DNA of 13,053 nt from Oscillospiraceae bacterium (GCA_029062865.1 JAIDPG010000211.1:1-13053), one strand, 5' to 3'; positions 1 to 8,144 are shown, numbered from the stretch's first letter. Numbers and translations are program-made. Notes: generated by a model from the letters alone, not told the origin.

Positions 1-42
1 GAGTTCAAGCCGAAGCCGGGGGTTTATATTTGGGTAGTATAA
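1..42 (+). CDS. Possible C-terminal tail of an upstream gene (partial)
   Basis: Frame 1 is open from the window edge to a TAA at 40-42 and reads EFKPKPGVYIWVV. In related genomes smc is preceded by rnc or a radical-SAM gene, but these 13 residues match neither family in a way I can recognise. A random open stretch of this length is quite possible, so the call rests mainly on position. Confidence 0.3.
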   Translation, partial: EFKPKPGVYIWVV

Positions 43-103
43 CGTAACGGAAGCGCATAAAAAGCTCGTAAAATTCAAGAAAACGCCGCGATAGAGCAGT
101 GGA

Positions 104-234
104 GCGAAAAAAGAGAGCAGCATTGCATACTCGGAGCGAAGCGCAGAGTGTGCAATGCTGCTCTGCTAGCGAACGGAGCGAAGCGAAGTGAGCGGTTTTT
201 CGCGACTTCTAAATCAGCCGGTTTTTCGCGACTT
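104..234 (+). repeat. Structured repeat copy 1, upstream of smc
   Basis: GCGAAAAA at 104-111 pairs with TTTTTCGC at 196-203 as an outer stem. Inside, AGAGCAGCATTGCA (114-127) pairs perfectly over 14 bp with TGCAATGCTGCTCT (151-164), closing a loop that contains GGAGCGAAGCG. A second purine-rich segment (GAACGGAGCGAAGCGAAG, 171-188) follows a CTAG joint, but I see no good second stem there. The right flank CGGTTTTTCGCGACTT occurs twice (193-208 and 219-234), so the outer left arm has two possible partners. The copy runs into TAAAATAAGGAG, which is the smc ribosome binding site. It belongs to the same family as the elements at 3974, 9276, 12330 and 12556. Confidence 0.8.
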
Positions 235-251
235 TAAAATAAGGAGACTGA

Positions 252-3200
252 ATGTTATTTAAATCACTGGAAATTCAAGGTTTCAAGTCGTTTGCGGATA
301 AGACCGTGCTTAATTTCGACACGGAAACCACGGCGATCGTCGGTCCGAACGGCAATGGAAAAAGCAATATTTCGGACGCGCTGCGCTGGGTCATGGGAGA
401 GCAGGGCGCTAAAACTCTGCGCAGCGAGGATATGGTGGGCGTTATTTTCAACGGTACGGTGGAGCGCAAGCCTATGGGCTTCGCGCACGTCGCGCTGACG
501 ATCGACAACGCTGACCGCGCCCTCTCAATCGACGCGGACGAGGTCGTGATCTCGCGAAAGCTCTACCGCTCGGGCGAGAGCGAGTATCTGATAAACGGCA
601 AGAAGTCGCGTCTTAAGGATATTCACGAGCTGCTTATGGGCACGGGTCTCGGGCGCGACGGTTATTCTATAATCGGGCAGGGCAAAGTGGCTGAGATCGT
701 AGAAGCCCGCGACACCCAGCGCCGCGAGGTTTTCGAGGAGGCGGCGGGCGTTTCGCTGTTTCTGCACAAAAAAGCCGCCGCGGAAAAGCAGCTTGCGCAG
801 GCGGAGGAAAACATCACGCGCCAGCGCGATTTGATCCGCGTTGATGAGGAACGTCTGCCGATTTTGAAAAAACAGTCGGAAAAGGCGGTTATGGCTTCCG
901 AGCTGATGTCGCAGAAAAAGGGCTTGGAAATCTCCGTGTCCGTAGCGAGACTGGACGAAAAGCGCGCGCAGCTGCAAAAAATCGAGGACGATCTGTTGAT
1001 AAACCGCGGCGAGTGCGAGCATTTTGAGCGCGATATCAAAACCGCCGAGGAGAATATCGAGAAGCTCGGTAATGACAAAATGGCTTCGCAGGGGCGCTTG
1101 GAGCGAATTCGTTCGAGCATTCAGTCCGCGAACGACGAGCTTGCGGAGAAAAAATCCGACATCTCCGTTGCGGAAAATGATCTTAAGCACAACGAAGAAC
1201 GCCGCGCGGAGCTTACCGAGCAGCTGAAAAACGCAAAGGAAAATTCCGCGACGTTCGACGAGCAGATAAAGGACGTGAATTCGCAGATAAACGAAGCGCA
1301 AAAAGCCGCGGAGGACTGTGAGAAAAAGTCCGGGGAATTACAGAAAAAGCTCGATGAGATCTCCGACAGAAGCAATGCCGCGAGCGAGGAATATTCCGCG
1401 TTGGAAAGCGAAATAGCTGGGCTTCGCGCCGAGGAGACGAAGCAGGAGCTCGCGCGGTCTATCGCCGAAAGCGAGGCGAAAAAGGCCGAGGAGCAGAAGC
1501 TTCGGTTTATCGAGGATAATTCCGACAGCGAAGCAAAAATGGGCGAGTACAAAGCGGAGCTTGGCGAGGTGAAGAAATCCGCTGCGAAAAACGCCGAGGA
1601 GCGCGACACGGCGCAGAACCGCCTCGCGGGAATGGAGCGCCTTGCCGAGGGCAAGCGTAAGCGCTATGACGAGGCGCGCAAGGCTCTCGACGACGTGAAC
1701 GGCAAGCTCGGGGAAAAGGCGCAGCGCTATCGCGTTTTGTCGGACATCGAAAAGAGCAAGGAGGGCTATAACCGCGCTGTCAAGGAGATACTGAACGCGG
1801 GTGAGCAGGGGCGGCTTACGGGAATTCACGGCATTGTTGCCGACGTGATCACCGTGCCCGAAAAGTACGTCACCGCGATAGAAACGGTGCTGTCAACCGT
1901 AATGCAGAACATCATTGTCGACAACGAGGAAACCGCGACGCGGTGTATTCGTTTCCTGAAGGAAAGCGGCGCGGGCAGAGCGACGTTCTATCCGCTGACT
2001 TCAATGAAGGGGCGCTATCTCAACGAGCCGAAGCTGAAGTCCGAAACGGGCTTTGAGGGCATAGCAAGCGAGCTTGTGGAGTGCGGCGACGAATACGCGC
2101 AGATAATTTCCAATCTTCTGGGACTCACCGCGGTGGTTGACGATATCGATACCGCGACGGTCATCGGCAAGAAATACGGCTATAAATTCAGAATAGTGAC
2201 GCTTGACGGGCAATTGGTAAACGCGGGCGGCTCGTTCACGGGCGGCTCGAAAATCAACCGCGGCGGAATAATCTCCCGTAAGCAGGAGCTCGACGCGCTG
2301 TATTCAGAGATCACTAAACTAAAGGAAACGGCGAAGTCAAAAAGCGAGGAGTTTGAGCGTTACAAGGCGGAGATCGCGAAGTTCAACATCGAAAGCGAGG
2401 GCATGGCGGACAGGATCCGCGAGCTGGATCAGGAGGACATCAGAACAAGCGCGGAGATCTCGCGGCTGGAAAGCCTTATCGAGCAGCTTGAAAACAGCGA
2501 GGAGACCTCCAAGAAAACGCTCTCGGGCTTCGATGCGCAGATAAAGCAGCAAAACGACGCGGCGGCTTTGGCTGGCAAGGAGATCGAGCGGCTCGGAAAA
2601 GAGATAGAAAAGCTCGAAAAGAAGCTTGAGGCGCAAAGCGGCGAGCGCACCAAGACGCAGAATAAGCTCAGCGATATTTCCGAGGAAATAAAGAAGCTCG
2701 GTTTGGAGCGGCTCGACCACGAGCACGACATTGATATTTTCAATCAGCAGATAAAGAACATCGAGGAAAACCGCCGCACGCTTATCGAAAACAGCGACGG
2801 CTTCAAGCAGGTGATGAGCGAGCTTGATAATTCCGACCGCGAGATCCGCGAAAAGATTGAACGCATAAAGCGCGAGATAGAGCAAAGCGCCGGCGACATC
2901 ACCGAGAAGAACGACGAGATAACGTCGCTCTCAAACGAGATAAACGAGCTCGACCGCAAAATCAACGAGCTCCACAAGAGCATCAGCGAGGCGAACCAGA
3001 ACAAAGAGAAGTTCTCGCGCGAGGTCGCGAGGCTCGACGAGCGGCAGGTGACGGTGCAGAAGGATTATGACAAGATCGTCGCGCTTTTGTTCGACAGTTA
3101 TTCTCTGACGGTCTCCGAAGCGACGGCTCAGGCGGAGATTCCCGAAAATCTTCTCGCCGCCGAAAACGAGCTGACGGATCTCAACAAGCGGATAAACGCG

Positions 3201-3821
3201 CTCGGCATCGTCAATATGGCTTCTATCGAGGAGTACGAGCTTGTGTCGCAGCGATACGAGTTCCAGTCAAAGCAGCTAAGGGATATCGAGGACAGCAAGC
3301 GCGAGCTTGAGAAGATCATCGAGGAGATGACGGAGAGCATCAAAACGCAGTTTGTGGAGAGCTTTAACGATATTAACGAGCATTTCAAGGTGATCTTCGA
3401 GCAGGTGTTCGGCGAGGGCGCCAGGGCGGAGCTTGTGCTCACAAACCCCGAGGACGTGCTGAACAGCGGCGTTGAGATAAAAGCCGCGCCTCCGGGAAAG
3501 GTAATAAAGAACCTCATCTCGCTTTCGGGCGGTGAGCAGGCGCTTGTCGCGATAACTATCTATTTTGCGATACTTATGCACCGCCCAACGCCGTTTTGTA
3601 TGCTCGACGAGGTAGACGCGCCGCTTGACGTGATGAATGTCGAGCGATATATAAACTACCTAAACCGTTTCAGTCAGCGCACTCAGCTTATGGTAATTTC
3701 TCACCGCCGCGGCACGATCGAGGGCTGCAAGGTGCTTTACGGAGTGTTTATGCAGGAAAAGGGCGTGTCGAGGCTGCTCAGGCAGGAGCTTAATGAGGAG
3801 CTCAAGAAAATTACCAACTAG
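252..3821 (+). CDS. smc: Chromosome segregation protein SMC
   Basis: SMC is the ATPase core of the bacterial condensin complex (with ScpA and ScpB), which loads on DNA and organises and segregates the nucleoid. At 1189 residues it has the usual family length. The N-terminal head carries a Walker A motif GPNGNGKS (residues 31-38). Long Glu/Lys/Arg-rich coiled coils run at about 165-515 and 675-1025. Between them is the hinge (about 520-670) with the glycine motif GGSFTGGS at 659-666. The C-terminal head has the ABC signature LSGGEQ (1091-1096) and Walker B MLDEVD (1117-1122, catalytic pair D1119 E1120), followed by a SHRRGT motif. The ATG at 252 has AAGGAG at 241-246, five bases away, and the start MLFKSLEIQGFKSF is typical. 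ftsY follows, the usual Bacillota order. No truncation or missing catalytic residue is seen. Confidence 0.98.
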   Translation: MLFKSLEIQGFKSFADKTVLNFDTETTAIVGPNGNGKSNISDALRWVMGEQGAKTLRSEDMVGVIFNGTVERKPMGFAHVALTIDNADRALSIDADEVVISRKLYRSGESEYLINGKKSRLKDIHELLMGTGLGRDGYSIIGQGKVAEIVEARDTQRREVFEEAAGVSLFLHKKAAAEKQLAQAEENITRQRDLIRVDEERLPILKKQSEKAVMASELMSQKKGLEISVSVARLDEKRAQLQKIEDDLLINRGECEHFERDIKTAEENIEKLGNDKMASQGRLERIRSSIQSANDELAEKKSDISVAENDLKHNEERRAELTEQLKNAKENSATFDEQIKDVNSQINEAQKAAEDCEKKSGELQKKLDEISDRSNAASEEYSALESEIAGLRAEETKQELARSIAESEAKKAEEQKLRFIEDNSDSEAKMGEYKAELGEVKKSAAKNAEERDTAQNRLAGMERLAEGKRKRYDEARKALDDVNGKLGEKAQRYRVLSDIEKSKEGYNRAVKEILNAGEQGRLTGIHGIVADVITVPEKYVTAIETVLSTVMQNIIVDNEETATRCIRFLKESGAGRATFYPLTSMKGRYLNEPKLKSETGFEGIASELVECGDEYAQIISNLLGLTAVVDDIDTATVIGKKYGYKFRIVTLDGQLVNAGGSFTGGSKINRGGIISRKQELDALYSEITKLKETAKSKSEEFERYKAEIAKFNIESEGMADRIRELDQEDIRTSAEISRLESLIEQLENSEETSKKTLSGFDAQIKQQNDAAALAGKEIERLGKEIEKLEKKLEAQSGERTKTQNKLSDISEEIKKLGLERLDHEHDIDIFNQQIKNIEENRRTLIENSDGFKQVMSELDNSDREIREKIERIKREIEQSAGDITEKNDEITSLSNEINELDRKINELHKSISEANQNKEKFSREVARLDERQVTVQKDYDKIVALLFDSYSLTVSEATAQAEIPENLLAAENELTDLNKRINALGIVNMASIEEYELVSQRYEFQSKQLRDIEDSKRELEKIIEEMTESIKTQFVESFNDINEHFKVIFEQVFGEGARAELVLTNPEDVLNSGVEIKAAPPGKVIKNLISLSGGEQALVAITIYFAILMHRPTPFCMLDEVDAPLDVMNVERYINYLNRFSQRTQLMVISHRRGTIEGCKVLYGVFMQEKGVSRLLRQELNEELKKITN

Positions 3822-3858
3822 TTACTTGAACCGAACTGCTTTTCCGCTCGAGTAACTA
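3819..3858 (+). terminator. Hairpin overlapping the smc stop codon
   Basis: TAGTTACTTGA (3819-3829) pairs with TCGAGTAACTA (3848-3858) over 11 bp with one G-T wobble. The left arm begins with the smc stop codon. No T-run follows the right arm, so this is a poor intrinsic terminator. It may instead slow 3' decay or be incidental. Confidence 0.35.
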
Positions 3859-3973
3859 ACTACCATATAACTAACAATTATTCGGCTTCGCAGTCAAGGC
3901 GCGTTATTACCGGCATTACAAACCGGCAGTGCAATCGAAACGCAATGACCGGAGCAACGGTATGGCGACAAGT

Positions 3974-4083
3974 AAATTTCAAAAAGTGTCAGCCGGAGCG
4001 CGAAGCGCGCAGGCTGACCGGTTCCCTCAGCGCTGCAGAGCGAGCGCAGCGAGCGGAGCAGCGGTGAGGGAATTTTGAAATTT
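3974..4083 (+). repeat. Structured repeat copy 2, upstream of ftsY
   Basis: The outer stem AAATTTCAAAA (3974-3984) pairs with TTTTGAAATTT (4073-4083), 11 bp. Arm 1 is GTCAGCC (3988-3994) with GGCTGAC (4012-4018), closing a loop with GGAGCGCGAAGCGCGC. Arm 2 is CCCTCA plus CGCTGC (4024-4036) with GCAGCG plus TGAGGG (4058-4070). Together they form a three-way junction. The outer stem has a different sequence from the GCGAAAAA of the other copies but keeps the same layout. The copy ends 8 bases before the ftsY ribosome binding site (AAGGAG, 4092-4097). Confidence 0.7.
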
Positions 4084-4101
4084 TTTTAAATAAGGAGAAT
4101 T

Positions 4102-5160
4102 ATGGGACTGTTTGATAAAAAGAAGAAAACAGAAGAAGAGGCGGTTACTGAGGAACGTCCGTCTTTGCTTGAACGTTTGGGCGGCGGCGCGCCTATCTTT
4201 ACGGATCACGAGAGCGACGTTAAGTTCCAGGAGGAATACGAGGCTCAGCAGAAGGAGCAGAGCTTCTATAAGCTCAAGGAGGGCTTGAAAAAGACCAAGG
4301 ACGGCTTTATGTCCAAGGTGGAGCAGCTGATAAACTCGTTTACGAAGATAGACGAGGACTTCTTCGACGAGCTTGAGGAAACGCTGATATTATCGGATAT
4401 CGGCGCGGAGACAAGTATGGATATCTGCGACCAACTGCGCGTTCAGGTCAAGAAAACGGGCACGACCGAGCCCGCCGAGGTAAAGCAGATGCTGAAAAAC
4501 ATCATCTCGGAGATGCTCTCGGGCGGCAACGAGCTGAAGCTCGAGACAAAGCCGTCGGTGATCATGGTCATCGGCGTGAACGGCGCGGGAAAGACTACGA
4601 CTATCGGCAAAATGGCGGCGAGGTTCAAGGCGCAGGGCAAAAAGGTCATCGTCGCGGCGGCGGACACGTTCCGCGCGGCGGCTATCGACCAGCTCAACGT
4701 CTGGACGGAGCGCGCGGGCGTGGATATCGTAAAGCACGGCGAGGGCAGCGACCCCGCGGCGGTAATCTTCGACGCGATCTCCGCGGCAAAGGCTCGCGGC
4801 GCGGACATAGTATTGTGCGACACCGCGGGGCGGCTTCACAATAAGAAAAACCTTATGGAGGAGCTGAAAAAAATTGCGCGGATAATTACGCGAGAGCTCC
4901 CGGAGGCGAGCGTTGAAACGCTGCTCGTGCTCGACGCGACAACGGGGCAAAACGCCGTAAGCCAGGCGCAGCTCTTCAATGAGACCGCCGACATCACGGG
5001 AATAGTCCTCACAAAGCTCGACGGCACGGCAAAGGGCGGCATTATAATCCCGATAAAGAACGAGCTGGGGCTTTCCGTGAAGCTCGTCGGCGTCGGCGAG
5101 AAGATAGACGATCTTCAGCCGTTCGTGCCGGAGGATTACGTCAACGCGCTGTTTGAGTAA
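4102..5160 (+). CDS. ftsY: Signal recognition particle receptor FtsY
   Basis: FtsY is the membrane-associated GTPase that receives Ffh/4.5S RNA/ribosome complexes and hands nascent membrane proteins to the translocon. The protein has 352 residues. It has a short charged N-terminal region (about 1-50), then the helical N domain and the GTPase G domain. G1 is GVNGAGKTTT (158-167), followed by ADTFRAAAIDQL with D188-R191, then DTAGR (240-244) and TKLDGTAKGG with the base-specificity motif T304-D307. The C-terminus GEKIDDLQPFVPEDYV is characteristic and separates it from Ffh, because no methionine-rich M domain follows. The ATG at 4102 has AAGGAG four bases upstream. A structured repeat sits directly in front of this site. 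The next gene begins 12 bases after the stop with its own AAGGAG, so co-transcription is likely. Confidence 0.98.
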   Translation: MGLFDKKKKTEEEAVTEERPSLLERLGGGAPIFTDHESDVKFQEEYEAQQKEQSFYKLKEGLKKTKDGFMSKVEQLINSFTKIDEDFFDELEETLILSDIGAETSMDICDQLRVQVKKTGTTEPAEVKQMLKNIISEMLSGGNELKLETKPSVIMVIGVNGAGKTTTIGKMAARFKAQGKKVIVAAADTFRAAAIDQLNVWTERAGVDIVKHGEGSDPAAVIFDAISAAKARGADIVLCDTAGRLHNKKNLMEELKKIARIITRELPEASVETLLVLDATTGQNAVSQAQLFNETADITGIVLTKLDGTAKGGIIIPIKNELGLSVKLVGVGEKIDDLQPFVPEDYVNALFE

Positions 5161-5171
5161 AAGGAGACGAA

Positions 5172-6494
5172 ATGGACGAGAAAATCGTTGTGTCTAAAGA
5201 GCAAAAGCGTATCTCTTTGCTTTTGGTGATCGCAATATGGGCGCTGATGATCACCAACGTTTTGCTTATGATATTCAGCAACAAACGTTATTTAGTCCTT
5301 GTCCCCATTTCCATTGTGTTGTGTTGCGCCGCCTTGGTTTTGACGTTGATCACGATGATCTCAACTATCAAAGGCTACAAAAAGCTGAACAACAAAATGC
5401 GTGTGGTTTTCAGCGTCGTGGGGCTTTTCGTGCTTTGCGGGCTGGAGATATCTATGTGCGTGACCGCCGTCTCGGAAATTTACTCAAGACGAAACGCCGA
5501 AAACGACGCGGTGCTTTTCATTAAGGACAAGTACGGTATCGACGCCGAGGCGGACTACATTAAATCCTATACATTCAGCGACGGCGATAAACTGACTACT
5601 GTTAAAATGACGGCGGACGGCAAAGATTTTACCGTGGAGCTGCTCACTAACGAAAACGCACTCGCGAAATTCGCCGACGATTATCAGCTTGACGAGATAA
5701 AGCAGGCGGTTTTCGACGAGGTGAGCCGCGTTCACCCAAACGGAACGCTGCGTGACGTTGGAATTTACAGCAGCGATTTCCTCGGCGACCGAGTTATTGA
5801 GAGGTATTTTGACGGAACGAACCTCGACGAGGTTATGGAACGTCAGCACGGCGGCGTTACGGTGGATTTCGCCGACACGAAATTTGACTTGGAAAGCCCG
5901 CTTTTTAAAAAGCTTGACGAGTGGAGTATCAAACCTTATTTTACATCGTTTGACACTACCGATCACCGCGATGAATTTGTCGCGTCGGAAAAGTTCGGTT
6001 CTGTTTACGACTATGACGAACACTACGCGAAATACGCTCATTACATAACCGACCGCGTGGCATACGAGTGGAGTAAAGCAGGAGAAAAGGGCAAGGTTAT
6101 ACATAAGGACTACGAGATTAAAACCAACGGTGAGTTTGATTACATTTTCAGAGATATTGCCGAGAACGAAAACGGCACGGAAAATATCGAACAATTCTTC
6201 GCGAAATACAATGAAAGCGAGAAGGTAAGCAAGCCTATATCGAAAGCGTATACGCGGGAGTCCTACGGCAGCGATTTTTATTATGTTTATTATCCGCTCG
6301 AAAAGCTGAACGGCGTTCCCGCGGAGAATATCGGCGCGGCTTGGCTGGATAATTCGACGGGCGTTTCAAACAACCGCGGCGTTGAAAGGGCTTCGATCTG
6401 CGGAGATTACGCCGTGTTCGCCTTGCCGTATCACGCGGACGAGTTTATGATCGTCGATACGACCGACACAGGCGGCACGGACAAGGAGATATGA
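5172..6494 (+). CDS. Three-helix membrane protein with large outer domain, unknown function
   Basis: I do not recognise this 440-residue protein. The N-terminus (MDEKIVVSKEQKR) is charged. Three hydrophobic segments follow at about 14-35, 41-65 and 77-100. The lysine-rich link KGYKKLNNKMR between the second and third predicts it lies in the cytoplasm, which would place the remaining ~340 residues outside the cell. That domain is polar and acidic, rich in Asp, Tyr and Phe, with no cysteine pairs or catalytic motif that I can name. The ATG at 5172 has AAGGAG at 5161-5166, five bases upstream, and lies 12 bases after ftsY, so it probably shares its transcript. Its TGA is immediately followed by the ATG of the HAD gene, which suggests translational coupling. 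A DUF-type lipid-anchored or sensor-like role is possible, but nothing here shows it. Confidence 0.85.
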   Translation: MDEKIVVSKEQKRISLLLVIAIWALMITNVLLMIFSNKRYLVLVPISIVLCCAALVLTLITMISTIKGYKKLNNKMRVVFSVVGLFVLCGLEISMCVTAVSEIYSRRNAENDAVLFIKDKYGIDAEADYIKSYTFSDGDKLTTVKMTADGKDFTVELLTNENALAKFADDYQLDEIKQAVFDEVSRVHPNGTLRDVGIYSSDFLGDRVIERYFDGTNLDEVMERQHGGVTVDFADTKFDLESPLFKKLDEWSIKPYFTSFDTTDHRDEFVASEKFGSVYDYDEHYAKYAHYITDRVAYEWSKAGEKGKVIHKDYEIKTNGEFDYIFRDIAENENGTENIEQFFAKYNESEKVSKPISKAYTRESYGSDFYYVYYPLEKLNGVPAENIGAAWLDNSTGVSNNRGVERASICGDYAVFALPYHADEFMIVDTTDTGGTDKEI

Positions 6495-7217
6495 ATGCTG
6501 CATCGTAATTTATTGTTTGATCTGGATCAAACTTTACTTGATTTTCATGCTTCGGAACACATTGCGCTGAAAACTGTTATGGAAATGAACGGTCAGGCGT
6601 TCACGGAGGAGCGATATGATTCCTTTAAGCGGATCAATAAAAAGCTCTGGCTTGAATTTGAGAAAGGAATGATCTCCAAAGCCGAGCTGTTTGAGACGAG
6701 ATTCGGGATATTATTTGAGGAATGTGGATGCAATACCGACGGAATGGATCTTATGAAGATAAACAGCGATTTCATAGATTGTATGTCGCAAAACGGAATC
6801 CTTATGGATGGCGCACTCGATTTCCTGAAAAAGGTTGTGGAAAGCGTGCCTGATGCAAGGATATATGTCATCACAAATGGGGCAGCCAAAAATGCAAAAG
6901 GAAGAATTGCTTCCACGGGACTGAATGATTATATATGCGATTTGTTCGTAAGCGAATCCATGGGGGTATCTAAACCGTCAAATGAATATTTTGATATTGT
7001 AAAAAAGGCAGTCAACGAGCCCGACAAGAGCTGCATTGTCATCGGAGATTCGCTTACGTCTGATATGCTCGGAGCAAAAAACGCAGACCTCACAAGCTGT
7101 TGGTTTATGCCGGAGGGCGATGTCAAAGGTGCAATGAAAGAATATGAAATTGACTACACGGCTTCATCCTTTGCTGAACTTTTTGACATACTGATAAAAT
7201 GGTCAGCCGCTTTATAA
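6495..7217 (+). CDS. HAD-superfamily hydrolase, YjjG-like pyrimidine nucleotidase
   Basis: The protein has 240 residues in a Rossmann-like HAD fold with an alpha-helical cap. Motif I is FDLDQT with nucleophile D9 and acid/base D11. Motif II is ITNG with T127, motif III lysine is K160 in GVSKP, and motif IV is GDSLTSD with D185 and D190. The cap segment INKKLWLEFEKG and the stretch TGLNDYICDLFVSE resemble the YjjG family, which dephosphorylates non-canonical pyrimidine nucleoside monophosphates and so protects DNA from mutagenic bases. The substrate is inferred from similarity, and other phosphatases share these motifs. The start ATG directly follows the previous stop; AAGGAG at 6483-6488 lies inside the upstream gene. 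The gene is AT-rich: 6541-6600 has 26 G+C of 60 and 6901-6960 has 24 of 60, against 41 of 60 at 1621-1680 in smc. This hints at transfer from elsewhere. Confidence 0.88.
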   Translation: MLHRNLLFDLDQTLLDFHASEHIALKTVMEMNGQAFTEERYDSFKRINKKLWLEFEKGMISKAELFETRFGILFEECGCNTDGMDLMKINSDFIDCMSQNGILMDGALDFLKKVVESVPDARIYVITNGAAKNAKGRIASTGLNDYICDLFVSESMGVSKPSNEYFDIVKKAVNEPDKSCIVIGDSLTSDMLGAKNADLTSCWFMPEGDVKGAMKEYEIDYTASSFAELFDILIKWSAAL

Positions 7218-7284
7218 AAATGATGAACGGAACAAGATAAATAAATTCCGGTTTATCGCTCAGTCCGGGCAAACGTTCAAGGTC

Positions 7285-7313
7285 TTGACATCTTGAAACT
7301 TTTGTGTTATAAT
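7285..7313 (+). promoter_or_regulatory. Consensus sigma-A promoter P1 for the rdgB cluster
   Basis: TTGACA (7285-7290) is separated by exactly 17 bp from TATAAT (7308-7313), with a TGT extended -10 just before it. The -35 sits inside an inverted repeat TTCAAG (7276-7281) / CTTGAA (7292-7297), which could be an operator. Transcription would start near 7320, giving a leader of about 185 nt before rdgB. Confidence 0.85.
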
Positions 7314-7471
7314 AAAGACAACATAAGATCTTTAACAGGATTAGTGTTAAAATTCAAGTACGCATACGATTGGCTTGAAAATATGTTATAATAAAGACAA
7401 CGTAAGATCTTTAACAGGATAAGCGTTAAAATTCAAGTCTACGTGCGATTGGCATGAAAAAATGTTATAAT
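7308..7471 (+). repeat. 79-bp tandem repeat carrying -10 boxes and inverted repeats
   Basis: Two full units (7308-7386 and 7387-7465) differ at roughly ten positions, and a partial third starts at 7466. Each unit begins with TATAAT preceded by TGT (TATAAT at 7308, 7387 and 7466, exactly 79 bp apart). The units contain AAGATCTTTAACAGGAT and end with an inverted repeat TTCAAG...CTTGAA (7353-7358/7374-7379; degenerate TTCAAG/CATGAA at 7432-7437/7453-7458). The second and third boxes lack a good -35 at 17 bp, so if active they would depend on the extended -10. The array lies directly upstream of rdgB. Confidence 0.85.
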
Positions 7472-7505
7472 AAAAGATAACAATTTTTGCGAAAGGATTA
7501 TTTTT

Positions 7506-8144
7506 ATGGAACATCAACGATCGAGTGAAGAACAAGGCGCGGTTCCCGTCCGAAAACGGCTGATAATCGCGTCGAATAACGCGGGCAAGTTGCGCGAGTT
7601 CAAGGAGCTTCTGGAGCCTTACGGCTTCGACGTTATCTCAATGCGCGAGGCGGGCTTCAACGAGGAGATCGTCGAGGACGGCGACACGTTTGAGGAAAAC
7701 GCCCATATCAAGGCAAGGGCGGTGTTCGAGGCAACGGGAGAACCCACGATAGCCGACGACAGCGGGCTTGAGATAGACTTCCTCGGCGGCGCGCCGGGCG
7801 TGTATTCCGCGCGATACGCGGGCGAGGGAGCTACGGACAAGGATCGCTGCAAGAAGGTGCTTGATGAAATGCACGGCGTGGAGCACGAGCTCCGCGAGGC
7901 GCGGTTCGTCTGCACTATCTATTTCATCTACGCCGAGGACGACGAGTATTCTGTGCGCGGCGAGGTGAACGGTTACATAGGCGACAAGCCGCACGGCAAA
8001 AACGGCTTCGGCTACGACCCGATCTTTATGGTGAACGAGGACGAAAGCATGGCGGATCTCGACGAGGAGGAGAAACACAAAATCTCCCACCGCGCCGTGG
8101 CTTTCGGAAAGCTCTCGGAGATATTGAAGGAGAAATTTTCATAA
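7506..8144 (+). CDS. rdgB: XTP/dITP pyrophosphatase (RdgB/HAM1 family)
   Basis: This enzyme hydrolyses deaminated purine triphosphates (XTP, ITP, dITP) to monophosphates and pyrophosphate in the cytosol, keeping them out of DNA and RNA. The 212-residue protein shows the family motifs in order: the nucleotide-binding SNNAGK (S23, N25, K28), the metal/catalytic DDSG at 84-87 in ADDSGLEIDFLGGAPGVYSA, then FGYDPIF and SHRAVAFGKL near the C-terminus. The ATG at 7506 has AAAGGA at 7492-7497, eight bases upstream. This start gives about 18 polar residues before the first strand, longer than the usual one to three; no closer ATG exists. It is the first gene after the tandem promoter array, and its TAA touches the ATG of yhbY, so they are co-transcribed. 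Confidence 0.96.
   Translation: MEHQRSSEEQGAVPVRKRLIIASNNAGKLREFKELLEPYGFDVISMREAGFNEEIVEDGDTFEENAHIKARAVFEATGEPTIADDSGLEIDFLGGAPGVYSARYAGEGATDKDRCKKVLDEMHGVEHELREARFVCTIYFIYAEDDEYSVRGEVNGYIGDKPHGKNGFGYDPIFMVNEDESMADLDEEEKHKISHRAVAFGKLSEILKEKFS

Noticed and set aside
525..1301. Long minus-strand open frame (258 codons) inside smc
   Set aside because: It is fully antisense to an unmistakable smc; its Leu/Arg-rich translation has no recognisable domain and comes from the codon bias of a GC-rich coiled-coil gene. The same holds for other minus-strand frames in smc and ftsY.
7218..7275. Terminator after the HAD gene
   Set aside because: The stretch has only an imperfect CCGG...CCGG pairing and no T-run, so no terminator can be supported.
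7308..7471. 79-bp repeats considered as a CRISPR array
   Set aside because: Only about two and a half units exist, the units are contiguous without unique spacers, and no cas gene is near.
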